Part shown: positions 46,228 through 58,241 of the stretch, one piece after another | How positions within the stretch are numbered: position 1 is the stretch's first letter | How the letters are laid out: every line of letters begins with the position of its first letter | Translations under genes and position numbers: made by a program | Notes under the pieces: model-generated | What the model saw: only the letters and a program-made list of their open reading frames with translations | The model's database searches: none | Told to the model about the DNA's origin: nothing | DNA from: Laccaria trichodermophora | Taxonomy: Eukaryota > Basidiomycota > Agaricomycetes > Agaricales > Hydnangiaceae | Assembly: GCA_018417955.1 (NCBI GenBank) | Contig: JACTVC010000008.1 | Location: forward strand, 1,510,317-1,574,316 | Length of the DNA stretch: 64,000 bases | Direction of reading: 5' to 3'

Positions 46228-46441
46228 CATAATTAGCCCACATTCACAACGTGAATCATATGTGTAGTCTAGCCATAGACCATACATTTCAATCAATATA
46301 CATCCTTCTAACCTTGTCATGCATTTCTACATCCTCATCCTTGCTATATCCTGTCTTTCTCTTTAGGGTCTGACTGATGTGATGTACTTCCTGTCCACTC
46401 ATTTGTCATGAAATAGTTTCATTCTGGTCACCAAAAGTATT

Positions 46442-46996
46442 TTAGTAAAGCTTGTGTGGCAATAAAATTTTACTCACTTTGGTAGTGCTGTTGTCTAAAA
46501 GCATAATTGCTCTTAGCACAATAAGCATTTTGAATTTCTTGGCTTTTAGTGGTACAACCATAAATGAAGCTTGAATTTCCAAAACATCTCCCCTCTGAAT
46601 ACATCCAGGATTGATATCTATATATCTATAACCATTGTTATAAGTCATTCTTCCAAAGAAGTAGAAATATACTCACTTGATTTTGTTGTCCTTCTTTACA
46701 GCCTCATAATACTCTACAACATTCTCTTGAATATGAATGAAGTCATTTGATAATGCATTTGTCAATATATCATCTGGATCAATAGCATGACTGAATTGGA
46801 TTGGCATCTCTCCATTCATGTCACTCTGTCTGGTGAAGTAGCAGTTTGATATGTTGATAGCATCAAACTGGCCGAATCTTCCAGGTGTCCAAGCCTCGAG
46901 TTCTCCTTGCATGAATTCCTGATTGAATAACCCATGGATGTAATGTATATTCTCAATGGCTTTCTTCATTATGTCTGAACTGAATCCTGTAAGCAT
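46442..46996 (-). pseudogene. Fragment of an agaricomycete multicopy protein gene
   Basis: Two exon-like pieces. The first, 46,996-46,673, has HYIHGLFNQEFMQGELEAW, DAINISNCYFTRQSDMNGE and DPDDILTNALSNDFIHIQEN. A short intron (GTGAGTAT start) leads to 46,648-46,442, with RGDVLEIQASFMVVPLKAKK and FKMLIVLRAIMLLDNS. The motif order GDVLEIQ-SF-VVPLK-KM-VLR-I-LLD is common in uncharacterised proteins of agaricomycete genomes, so this is likely a real gene or its remnant. I could not find complete 5' or 3' ends. In the left arm the same gene is cut at 43,288, inside the first piece. Confidence 0.55.
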
Positions 46997-48404
46997 AATG
47001 CTTTGACATAGATATTTCCGGCCTTGTGACTCTCTATGTATATATATGTTGAGAAGGCACCACAGACTTTAGTATCATTGACATACATTTCAAATGGCCT
47101 TTTAATTGGCAGTATGCTCTTGTCACATGATTCCTTGGATACGTAGGACAACTTCCTCTTGTTCTTGCATGTTCTGTTCAATCCTTACAAGCTTCCAGCA
47201 ATGAAGTTTCTCCATGGATTGCACAAATGCATATGGTGCCATCCTGTCTTTCTACATATCATCAATTAGTAGACTCATCGAACTTCTAAGGTAGGTGCTG
47301 CTAACCTCATTGAAGGTCAATAGTTGACAGACCTTTGGGCCTTTCTCAATGCGTGCCCAAGAAGATCTTCTATGGATTTTTGGATTTCAGTCACAATGGC
47401 AGTAAATATGCTCTACTCACTGGCTTCATTGTTGTTGTAGAATGCATCCATGTCGAAAGTATATGTGAATGCCTAAGTGATAAAACTTGTGGATATGTGT
47501 ACAATTGCTCATCAATTTTATGCAAGGGTTGCTAATGCATGGGAACATGCTTGATCCCTATTCGCCACTTGAACAAATATTCCTTGGTCCTAACAACCCT
47601 TCTGTCTATACCTATTCTGTCAAAATGAGGCTGTATTTAGTAGCGCCCATTAAAACTTCAAATTTGTGTGAGACACATGATATATTCTGTCAACTGACCC
47701 TGTGCTTTTCATGTTGATTGGCCTTTCAACCATCTTGTTGATCAACTTTCAAAAGCTAAAGTATGATTAGTGCTGGGTCTTGCTTGTTCTATTTTATATA
47801 CCTCTTTTATTGATGATAAACTGTCTCTGTTTGTCATGAGACATCCTTTCTTATATGTTGATTGGCTGTATTGACCACAAAATTTATGGCTGTCAGGTAC
47901 TATACCTCTGGATCTAAACCTAAACAAATTCACTGAGTGGAGCATTACCTAAACATCATTGTTAGCTGTAACCGTCATTGTACTAGCTATACTTGTATTA
48001 GCTGTAACTGTCCCTGTACTAGCCTTGCTTGAACATGATTATTCTTCAGTCTTCAAGCTGACTTGGCTTTCTACCTTCATTTCAACTTGTGTAAGAGGCC
48101 ATTGCAAGCATGGCAGGAACAAGTCCTCTTTTGCAAGGGCAATAGTAATCTATTTCTATTATCTTCTGCTTGTTTCTGTTTTTCTAGGTACCTTTTTATC
48201 ACAAACAAGTACCATTTTCTATTTGAATCTTGCAGTACCCCAGCATCATTACCAGCAATAAAAAACAATGTCACACTTGGAAAAGTCTTTTACATATATC
48301 TTGACAATGGAAGCAGTTCAGAATATAGCTCACATGGACTCAAGAAGCTACAGTGTATGGCTACAACTTTCATTTTCACCATTTTTCATAATTGATCATG
48401 TGAC
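46899..48404 (-). repeat. Flank of KDZ copy 2, right palindrome arm start
   Basis: Mirror of 41,783-43,288 (coordinates sum to 90,187). It ends with CATGTGAC at 48,397-48,404, the inverted target duplication. Here the gene fragment continues uninterrupted into 46,898, so this copy is probably the original. Confidence 0.9.
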
Positions 48405-49276
48405 CACTTCAGTCACCCACTACCAACTGACTTTTAGTCTTGCAAACTCCATGAATACTACGGGACTAAATGTCAGTATGTATATCTATATTGTATATAT
48501 TCTGGGGCTTGTATATCTCCACTTTTACCTAAATATATTTTGACATTCAAAGTCACACCAAATATATTTCTAGTGTGTCACACACCCCAAAATATATTTC
48601 TTCACTGAGATGGACTCCAAATATATTTCTTATGCCTGGACCCTGAATTGTGACTGTCACACTGCAGAAATATATTTCTGGTCTGGGATGGACTTAGGAT
48701 ATATTTTGCAGCTGGGATTGACCAAGGATATATTTCTTCAGCCACTAGGGGTGTTTGGGGTCCCAGTTCCTAAAAAAACTTGTGATATTTTTTGGGATGG
48801 GGGACATATATTCTAGGTAATTTACCTATTATTTTTTAGGGTTTTAGCCACCCTTCCTTGACTGTTTGTAGCATATGTATGAGAGGTTTCTTTACTGATA
48901 TGTCATGAAAGCTGAGTATTCCTCTCACTCAAGCAATGGAGAACAGTGGAGAAGAAAGCTGGGTGTTGTTGTTGGAGTACTTGATGAGGGAAGCTGTGTG
49001 TTGTTGTTGGAGTACTTGGTGAGGGAAGCTGGGTGTTCCACATGAGTACAACCATCTATAGTTTAATACCATCTTTTCCTCAGTGCATGCATACCCATCA
49101 TACTACTTACTTATATCAGTACAACCATCTAAATTTTTATATAATAATGAGGGAAACTGGGTGTTGTTGTTGGAGTGCTTGGTGAGGGAAGCTGGGTGTT
49201 GTTGTTGGAATATTTGGTGAGGAAAGCTGGACATTGCTGTTGGAGTACTTGGTGAGGGAAGCTGGGTGTTGTTGTT
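48405..49276 (+). repeat. Long terminal inverted repeat of KDZ copy 2, inner end
   Basis: Same sequence as 25,494-26,365 in the same orientation. It starts CACTTCAGTCACCCACTACC right after CATGTGAC. Confidence 0.9.
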
Positions 49277-49678
49277 GGAGTACTTGGTGAGGGAAGCTGG
49301 TAAGTTGGTTGTTGGAGTACTTGGTGAGGGAAGCTGGGTGATCCACATTAGTACAACCATCTAAAGTTTGATATAATATTTTCCTCAGTGCATGCATACC
49401 CATCATACTACTACTTATATCAGTACAACCATCTAGAGTTCATCTTTTCTTTGTGCATGTACACACATTATATTACATATCTTTGTTGTGTATATCTTTC
49501 CTGCATATTATAAAATATTTCTCCTTGTATTTACAATTCTTTACATATATACAGAATGTATATACAAAGTACATTTATTGTATATATTCTTGGAATATAT
49601 GTTGAGCATGGTTATACATTTGTACCTGAAATATATGTACAGAACACTGTATATATATTGAGCCCCTATAATCCACAG
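49277..49678 (-). repeat. Subterminal region of KDZ copy 2 beyond the transposase
   Basis: Mirror of 40,509-40,910: minisatellite units and ATATATAC words. Confidence 0.7.
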
Positions 49679-52600
49679 TCATACATTTCCATAGCTGTTA
49701 TGAAATTCATCTGAAAGTGCTAGCATTTCAACTGCTTCAAGTAACTCTGTCTCCTCACCATCCTCCTCTTCATCCTCCTCTTCATCACTATCATTCTCTT
49801 CATCTCTTTCCATATCGTTCTCTACCATCATTTCTGAAACCTCCAATTTTCTAACAAGTGCCAGTTCTTCCAAAGTAGGACCCCAACATGGACTCATTGT
49901 CTTATATGGAACAACTAGTCGAACTTTATCTTGCCAGATAATGCAAAGATGTGCCAAATTGTATGCATGCAAATCCAGTTGGTAAAGAACATCTTTGTTT
50001 TGCTCACAAGCCATAGCATTCGTAACACATTGCCATTCCTCCATAAACCATTCCTGCATTGCACTACATTCATAGGAAAGACGTTGCAATTCTTCCTTGC
50101 ATCGATCTAGTTCCAACATTGCTTTTATACCTTTGCGTACATCTTCGTCCCCCGGCCATCTGGGCACTTCACTTCCAAATGACAGATCTGTGTCATCCAG
50201 CCCCACATCCTGCCAAATATCATCATCAACATCCAGTTTGAAAAGACCTTCAGTCGCTATTCTGTGTGGTGCACATGCACCACGAGGACTTTCTTTCTTT
50301 CTAATCATCTTTTCTAATTCAGCACAGAGGTCATTATATTTTTTAGCCAATTTTTGAATCCCTGGCTCTTTTCGCTTGATCTGAGACTCTGAATGTTCAT
50401 GCAATTTTTTAGCTATAGAGGCATGTAAGTTGGGGTTTGTTAATTAGTGCAACAATGACACTCACTATTAGTTGTTGTTTTTCGATATGCTCTCTCCAAG
50501 CTATCAAGTTCAAATTTACGCTGCTGTAGCCGATTTCTCAATCTCTGTTTTAATGCTAGAGCATTGACACGCAAGCGAAGAAACTTATTCCCAAGCAGGC
50601 ACTCCAGATTCAACCGACCATCAGCTCCCAAAGTAGTACGTTTAGTTTTCATTGATTTTTCCACTCTTTGATAGTTGTCCTTGAGGTCAGCAAGATGCAA
50701 TCTAACATCTGAAATCTCCCAGCCATCATCATATTTGCTAGTTTCAATCATCATCTCAAATTTATAGAGCTCTGCTTTTATTTCATTCATAGTTTCCTTT
50801 AGCTCCAGTATCTCTTGGATTATTTTATCAGCCAAGTTTTTTGATTGCCTAGGACTTGGCTTTGTCTGTTGCACAAGTTGAGCAGCCCACTGTTCCCTCA
50901 AAACAGCTCCAGTGATATCTTTCTGCTCCAGTTTTTCCAGAGCAGTTTCAGCCTCACTTTTACGCATAACAGCTGCATTCCACTTTTTTCTAAGCCAGTC
51001 ACCAAGACCTATGAGTGATTTGTGATCCAGATGCTTAACCTGAGTATCAATTGTATAGATTCGGGTATAGTAGCCACTGACACGCAAAGATGGAATTAAG
51101 AGCTTGATTGAGCTCCAAAATCTTTCACAGCCCTCACCATCAGTCAAGCCAAAGCCAATACATTTTCTTGGATGGTAAATGAGTTGGCAAGCCCATTGGT
51201 GACCATATGCATGGAAAACAGAAATTGCCCAGATTAAACGATCAAAGAATTCTTTCAAAAAGCCCCATTTGACACAACTTCGATGAAGTTGACAGCCAAT
51301 ATCATACAGTACACCCACTCGAGCAGTAGAGGGTAAATGATTGAAGAGACGCTCCAAAAGAACTAAAGCATAATGCTGCTTTTCACCAGCAGAAGTCATG
51401 TTTACAAGCCATAAAACCCGGTCATGTCGACAAACCATAGCCATTAGACCAGTGTCAGAGAAGAACTGAGTACTAGCTTTAACTCTTTTCTCATCTGCAG
51501 CAGTGAATGAGTCTTCACACAAGTTCAACACAGAGTTAGGCACTTTGATCCCAGGTTCACAATGATCTGCATCCTCTGATGAAGATCCTTGCTTAGACTT
51601 ATCTTTACCTTTTGGTTTAGCTTGTGGACGAATGTTCTCTACCATATCATCCATTGCTTTGACATCAGATGGAGAGATAAAGATAGTATCAGGATGCTGA
51701 CGAGGTGCAGGTGGTTCCTTGCCTTGAGCTTTTCTTGATTTTTGTTTGAAGCATGCATCCAAGCAAACAATAAAGTCCACACTAGATAGACATCACTGAA
51801 TAAAAATAAAGAATATGAAAGAGACACACACAGTTCATCTGATTTACACCAATCCTTTCCACCAAAACAGAGTGGGCAACGGGAGCGCAAATATTCACTT
51901 GGTCGATCTTTGGCATCTGTATTTGGAACCGATGGGGCATCCTGAGGTTCATTCTCACTAACAGGGCTGTTCATTTGCACATCTATTGCGACCAATGTCA
52001 GGTTATTGTCATGGATATGGTCACAAATAAGTACCCTCAGGTGACTCTGAACCTTGAGCCTCAGCTGGAGTAAACATAAGTATAGACCCCATAAAAATCA
52101 AAAAATGATCATACCTGCAGTATCAGAAACTGATAGCCTAAATTGGTCCAAGTACTTGACCAGATGGTGATTTTTCTTGTCAATCAGGGTGGCATACCAC
52201 TGCATGGCATTTCCAAATCGTCGCCGTAAGTTATTCTAGAAGTGGATGAAGATATTTGAAAGATACAGAAAAATGCAAATAACTGACCTGAGTTGAAAGC
52301 TTGTATCTCCTGTTGCTAAGAAAAGACTCCAAGGTCTCACACCAAGCCGTTGTATTTGGGGCTGTATTGACAAATAGCTCATTGACAAACTCCAGCATAT
52401 TCAAGTCAACTGCTAGAGATGGCAAAAGAGGTGCACAAGGAAATAAACCCTGTTGAAGCAGTTGAAGAGCTGGTGATGTGCAAGTACAGAGCATAAGAGT
52501 CTCAATTTCTGCAAGAAAAATTTCAAAAGATTGAAACCAAACAGTAAAAGAAATCAACATACTTTCAAAAAAAACACATGAAACTTTCAAAGGTCTTCCA

Positions 52601-52980
52601 GAATGACAACCAGTACACCCAAGAGCCAATTTGGTGTCAGGCATATTTCGCAATGAGTCTGTGTCTCTCAAGAGTTTCATATACGGTTCCATAAGAGCAG
52701 GAAGGATTTCCTGCTCCCATCGCTGAAATTGACGTTGTTTTTTACCTTGGTAATTTCCATCCACATTAACAGTTGTTGCTAAAGCTTGGAAAGTGTCTTG
52801 GTCCATCTCCTGAAAGGAATCTGTATGCTGCACAAGATGGCCTTCAGGGATATATATGTTAGCACGAGGCTCAGATGTAGGATCACCCGTGCCATAAGCT
52901 CTACGTGTTTGGAAAGATCCAGATGGAACAAGTTGCTGAGGAAGCTGTGGACAGGCCTTGACCAGTTTACGCTTGAACAT
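49679..52980 (-). CDS. KDZ transposase, copy 2
   Basis: Mirror of the gene at 37,207-40,508, with the same predicted exons and the same protein in every segment I compared, including DTGLMAMVCRHD, YDIGC and DGEGCERFWS. The start is ATG at 52,980-52,978 and the C-terminal exon runs to 49,679. Two intact transposase copies within 15 kb could supply enzyme for each other and for non-autonomous relatives. Confidence 0.92.
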
Positions 52981-53197
52981 GTTAAAGGAGACTCAGAGGG
53001 GTGGGTGCGAGGGAAGGAATGAAACATCACTTCATTACCTTTATTATCTGACCAGCGTGATCGGCCGATAACTGCCATTCCCATGCCAAACGTCCGTACA
53101 TGTCAAGATTCATCAACAAAAAAACACCGCTACGGTCCATACAAAAACTACCAAGTCCTACGTATATTCTGTCATGATAAAAAGTCCATGTCCACCA

Positions 53198-55795
53198 CTA
53201 AGCTGAAGATGATGCATTGTTAAGGAAAGGTGCTTGATGTGGTGTGCACGGGGCCCGTCCAAACGTATCAAAGAAGGTTTGGCAGTAAAGGCACACCACC
53301 ATTTGCTCTGTCTCTTCAAATCGAGTCTGTGTGGTGTCCGAAGAAATATACTGTGCCTTCAATCGCCATGCAGCTTCGCCTGGCCATCCCACCATCAACC
53401 GCCGCAAGGCCTCCACACAATTCAAACGATCCCTCCAGTTCCCAGCTGCCAGCCCTTGATTTAGCCATCGTTCCGCAACAAGTAAGCCATCACTGTCATC
53501 AGGAAAAACACGGCGAATCAGATCTTCACGAAGACCTGCAGCCGAATCGGAGGCCCAGGCCGCAGGCAAGAGCAGGCGGTCAAGGTGGCGAATTTCATAC
53601 CGAAAATTTTGCTCAAAGGCGTTCCAGATGACCTGCGCCATTATGGGTGCAGAGAGAAGGTCAGAGTCCCCTTGCATGACAGCCACATCACCCCAAAAAA
53701 TGATGTTTGGTCGACCAGCAAGCTTCACCACTCCCGAGAAGATCGAACCCTGTGCCTCCTTGGCCTTATGCGAACGCCGCTGTTGTTGTGTCATAGCGGC
53801 AATTGGCTTGGCCCCCTTGTTCTTCGTAACTCCACCGCTGACCGTCGTTCTTTGGCTTGCAGATGGGTTTGAAGGCAGCAAACGCATATCTCTTGCAAAG
53901 TCGTGCAGGAAATTGCGCCAATGCTGGGGCATCGGAAGGTGGGGAACAGAGTCAACATCCACCAGTGATTGGAGCCACTGTCCTCGCATCATCAACCACG
54001 CCAAGATCATCGCTCTGTGGTTCACACCGGTGATAAACAGGAAAGGATCGGGGAATTGATATCCCCGAAACTTTTGTGTAGAGGGCTCAGAGATGATGCG
54101 ACGAGGGTCTGTATCCACCGAAGCCAATGCATGCTTCCAAGCAGGCGATTGCTGTGGTACGAAGTCCAATTCTGGCTCGCGGAATTTCGCAGTGTTCACG
54201 GAAGCTAAGAGTCATTCCCTTAGTTTACTTGATATTATTCACGAAAGAGAGGACTTACGAAGCGCAGTCTTTTCGTGCTTTACCGTAGAAGATCCTACAA
54301 GAGGTTTAGATACGTAGTTGCGAAAAGTAGTGTAAATCAAAGCCTACCAGAACGTGGCATTCGCGAGAACTCGGACCTAGCGGGCGTTGTGAGAGATTGC
54401 GTGGAAGATTCTACAAGAAAGTTAGATGCGTAGTTGCGAAAAGTAGCACAAACCTACCAGAACGTGGCATTTGCGACGACTCCGTCCGAGAAGGTGTTGC
54501 AAGAGAGTCTTTGAAACCAACAGGTCTTTGCATCAACTCCGCCGTGGCCACAGGCTCCTTCACCACGGTTTGGGAGACAATTGGACCAAAATGACCCTCG
54601 CGCCACTGCTGACATGCTGCAACATATGCGCCGCTTCGGGGGGATGCAGTGATGACAGTCTGAAAAGGGGCGTTGGGGTAATCCCGAGAAGTGAACTCCT
54701 GTGGATCATACTCGCTCGCCGATCGCCCACGGTAATTCGGCTTCTTATCCCATCCAGGTGCCACGATGGCACGAATTGTCATGTCACAAGGAATATTGCC
54801 TGGAGGCCGGACATACCAAGCAGGTGCCCCGACGCGGTAGAGCACTGCTATGCAATCGGGACTGTCGGTGATCGCTCCCATAATTGACTCATCTACTTCA
54901 TATATTTTGCCCGTCGTGTCATTGAGGCGAAAGGTCCACTTTTTGTGCCACTCGTACATGGCGAGAGTCTCCAGATAGAGCCGCTGGAAACAGGCGATCC
55001 GGTAGACAAGGTCCCTCCTCGTGAAATTGCAGAATTTCAGTTGGAGGGCGGCATCGGTGGTCTTGTTGGCGAGATAGAAGAGGCGGCCAGGATCCTTATG
55101 CTGCTGAACAGACCGGCACGCTAAGTGAAGTTTCTTCGCCTCTGCTCGAAATGCGTCTGCAATATCAGGTTCAAGCGTTCCCAAATCGTGGAAAGCCGAG
55201 CCACGAGCCTCAATGAAATGGTGGTCGCTCATTTCCCACCAACAGAAACTCAGCTCGTGGCTTTTGATTGTCGCCGCTGGTGGGCGTGTACGGACGAAGG
55301 GAAGATGCCACTGGCTTTCTATAAACCACTGAGGGCAAAGGGTGAAGTCAGCCCAAGCAAAGCGACCATCTTCGCGGGCACGAACATCCCTTGCGTGAAG
55401 GGAGATATATGGCATCCAGTCAACATTAGGCGAAGTGACAATCATCCGCCTGGGGATGGCCTGGCCAGGAGAGATGGTGGGCGATGGGGGGACAGGCGCG
55501 TTATCGAGTGGGATATACTCTTCGTACAGTTCTGCAATGGCCAAAGCATCGTATGCTGTTATTTCATCTAAAATGCTTCGTTCAGAAAACAATCCAATGG
55601 TACTTTGTGCATCAGCGCTTACCATCCTCCGACCGCTCGTAAGTGTCAAATTTCGTATTGCCGTCGTTATAGTGATAGCGACCAAAGACGTCAGGAGAGC
55701 CATCTATCATATCCGCGTCAATCAATCGCCGTGCACACCACACTAGCTTGGAACTTACAGGTATGAAGTAAAGGATCCGTTCTTGAGGAAGCCAT
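53198..55795 (-). CDS. Gene C of KDZ element, copy 2
   Basis: Mirror of 34,392-36,989. The start is ATG at 55,795-55,793 (MASSRTDPLLHT) and the stop is at 53,200-53,198. The long exons translate identically to copy 1, and the duplicated MPRSG exon-intron unit is also present (about 54,355-54,470). Function unknown as in copy 1. Confidence 0.8.
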
Positions 55796-56925
55796 CGTGT
55801 TTTTTGGGATGAACAGGCGTATGAAGACGTGGAAAATATCTTCTAGCTGCTAGCAAGGGTTTCTGATCTAGAATGATTTCTAAAATGGAGTTATAGTTTA
55901 GCCAATGGTGTAAGAGAAGAATATAACTTACGAGGTCTTGGTAAGAGATTGATTGACAGGACAGAAGATGGAGAACACAACGATAGAGCAACTTGCGGGA
56001 ATGTTGGTAGCAACCAATGCAAGACCGTCCCGCATGAACGAACGACTAACAGTCTGCTCGTTCCAATCCACCGACTCAAAGTCAGGTAGATGGCGTTTCG
56101 ACCGACTAAAAGTCTGATCCCGGGCCTTGTAGGTTGGTGGACAAAGGTGGGAGGGGGCGCTTACCTTTGGACCGGACTCCTAGCTTTGGAGAAGTGGAGA
56201 GAGAAGGGGAACAACGTGGACAGTAGATAGTATACGCCCAACTTGAATGCGAACGGTGTTTGGCAGCACCCACCACAGTCAACAACATCGGACAGACGTT
56301 CGGAGCGACAGAGTCCCTTGTTCTCAATTAAGGTTCAAGCACGTTTACAGGCGCTTGTGACTTACTCGTGCCCACCACAGGTTGCCAGCAGACTTTATGT
56401 CGCTGGTTTTTGCAGACCAGACTTTGAGTCGGTCGTTCTCTGCGCCATACAGCCAGACTATAGTCGGCTGATTAGATCAGACCTCAATCACTCCTGATCT
56501 ACTGGAGTACTGGATGCCTTGTCGACGCGAACACTACGACTGCGACGTTTACTACTACCTGCAGACTATAGGTCGCTAGCTAGTTTATTTGATCTGACTT
56601 TAGCCGGTCTTTTTCTTCAGATCTTACCAGACTGTAGTCGGTTCACCGGCGGCGCAAGTCCATTCTACATTGAACGAAGCGCACCCATTTCGACCCCAGG
56701 GCGCCTGGAATTGCGTCTTCATCACGTATGTGTTATATCATCGTTCACGCCCTTTTTGTGTTTTAATAAAGTGCTTTTTTTGTTTCAAGCGTGCTTTTTT
56801 TGGCTTCTAGCGTGTTTTTCTGCTTCAAGGGCGCCCAGCCTAGCGCGCTCTGTTGGTACGTACCCCCTCTTGTGCATTAGTTCTGGTGCTTTTTACTCAC
56901 TGTGCATAAATTCATTTTCGTAGAC
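55796..56925. promoter_or_regulatory. Divergent upstream region of gene C, copy 2
   Basis: Mirror of 33,262-34,391, with the same dyad motifs, for example AGACTATAGGTCG near 56,564 and AGACTGTAGTCGG near 56,630. Confidence 0.5.
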
Positions 56926-58241
56926 ACATGTTTACACATGTGCAACCTCCCTCAAGTGGAATTGGCATCCCATTTCTCAACGAGTTCAAATCGGAATCGG
57001 GCATTGATCTCAAGAATGACCGAATGGCAATCCAACGTGTTCGTGAAGCCGCCGAGAAGGCCAAGATTGAATTGTCGTCGACCACGCAAACCGAAATCAA
57101 TCTTCCTTTCATCACAGCTGACACCTCGGGTCCAATGCACGTCAATAAGAAGCTGAATCATTCTCAATTCGAAGCTCTCATTGGACCTCTTGTTCAATGC
57201 ACCATTGAGTCTTGCAAGAAAGCTCTGAGTGATGCTCGTGTCAACGCCCACGAGATTAGCGACAGTTGGAGTCTGCAAATCGCCAGCGATCTTGGTCGAG
57301 TTCCGCTCAGTCACCCCTTCCTTCGCCATGCCCCCTTAGTAATTAAGGGTCGACTATTCTGGAGGGTCATTGAAGCAAATTTTGGATGCGCAGACATTGG
57401 CCAGTCATTTTTGTGGCGGTACGTCCCTGCCTTTACCTAACTACTTGTATAATTTGCTGATCAAACTCAAATTCAGTAAATAAGGCATACTTATAAGTGC
57501 AGCTTCGATGGTCTAGATGGTCTACAGGCAAGCCTGCAGCTATGCTGCCCTGTAGATTACCTGTGCGATATATATGGACTGATGTCGCGACCACGTGACC
57601 TCCCGCACTACTTATTTAATGGTCTCAAACTCTTACAAGCAACTTTCCCCGCTCAACCTACTATAATCTCTCAACCAATCGTCCAACTCACGCCCACTAC
57701 TTTAAATGTCTCATCGTACTCAAACAAGATCCAAAAACCAAACTAGACCTAGGGCCGCCCCCCTGTCAAAGCAAAATGCAGTAAGTTGAACACTGTTTTC
57801 CCCTCTCCCATATATCCATTGACGTGGCATTTCACTAGGGAGGTACTAAGGCTAGAAAAACCAAAAACAACAAGGAAGACACCATTTCCCCAGTGCGTGT
57901 CCACATATTAACCTGTCTCCCCCTCCCTGACGCTCGATGACCAGGCAAACACGGACAAGCAGGATTCTGAATCCTCGACAGTTCAGAACGGGACTACATG
58001 CGAAGCTCTCGACTGCGTCCTCATCCCCACTCGCAACGACGCGCAAAAAATGAACCTCGCTCAAGCAGAAGCGAGGCTGAAGGCGGCAGCAACCAATGCA
58101 AACAATGCAATGTAAGTGCACATCTTCTTACATTTTATCGTCGTGGAATCAGACTTTAGTCGATTCCGCCTTGTCAGACTTTAGTCGATTCCGCCTTGTC
58201 AGACTTTATGTCGGCAAGGCAGTACAGCCAGACTTTAGTCG
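56043..58241. promoter_or_regulatory. Cluster of GACT-N2-4-AGTC dyad motifs, copy 2
   Basis: Same sites as 31,971-34,144 plus one more. In the gene A intron the 25-bp unit AGACTTTAGTCGATTCCGCC-TTGTC is present twice (about 58,151-58,200) but only once in the left arm. Confidence 0.75.
56928..57440 (+). pseudogene. Captured fragment of mitochondrial HSP70, copy 2
   Basis: Mirror of 32,747-33,259. It reads [16 protein letters not shown], with Arg as in the usual family sequence, where copy 1 has His. Copy 2 therefore keeps the ancestral base and copy 1 has the change, unless one is a sequencing error. The frame is open to TAA at 57,438-57,440. Confidence 0.85.

Noticed and set aside
56519..56923. 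134-residue open frame upstream of the HSP70 fragment (and mirror 33,264-33,668)
   Set aside because: Low-complexity translation over dyad motifs and AAAAAAAGCAC repeats. No domain and no conserved start.
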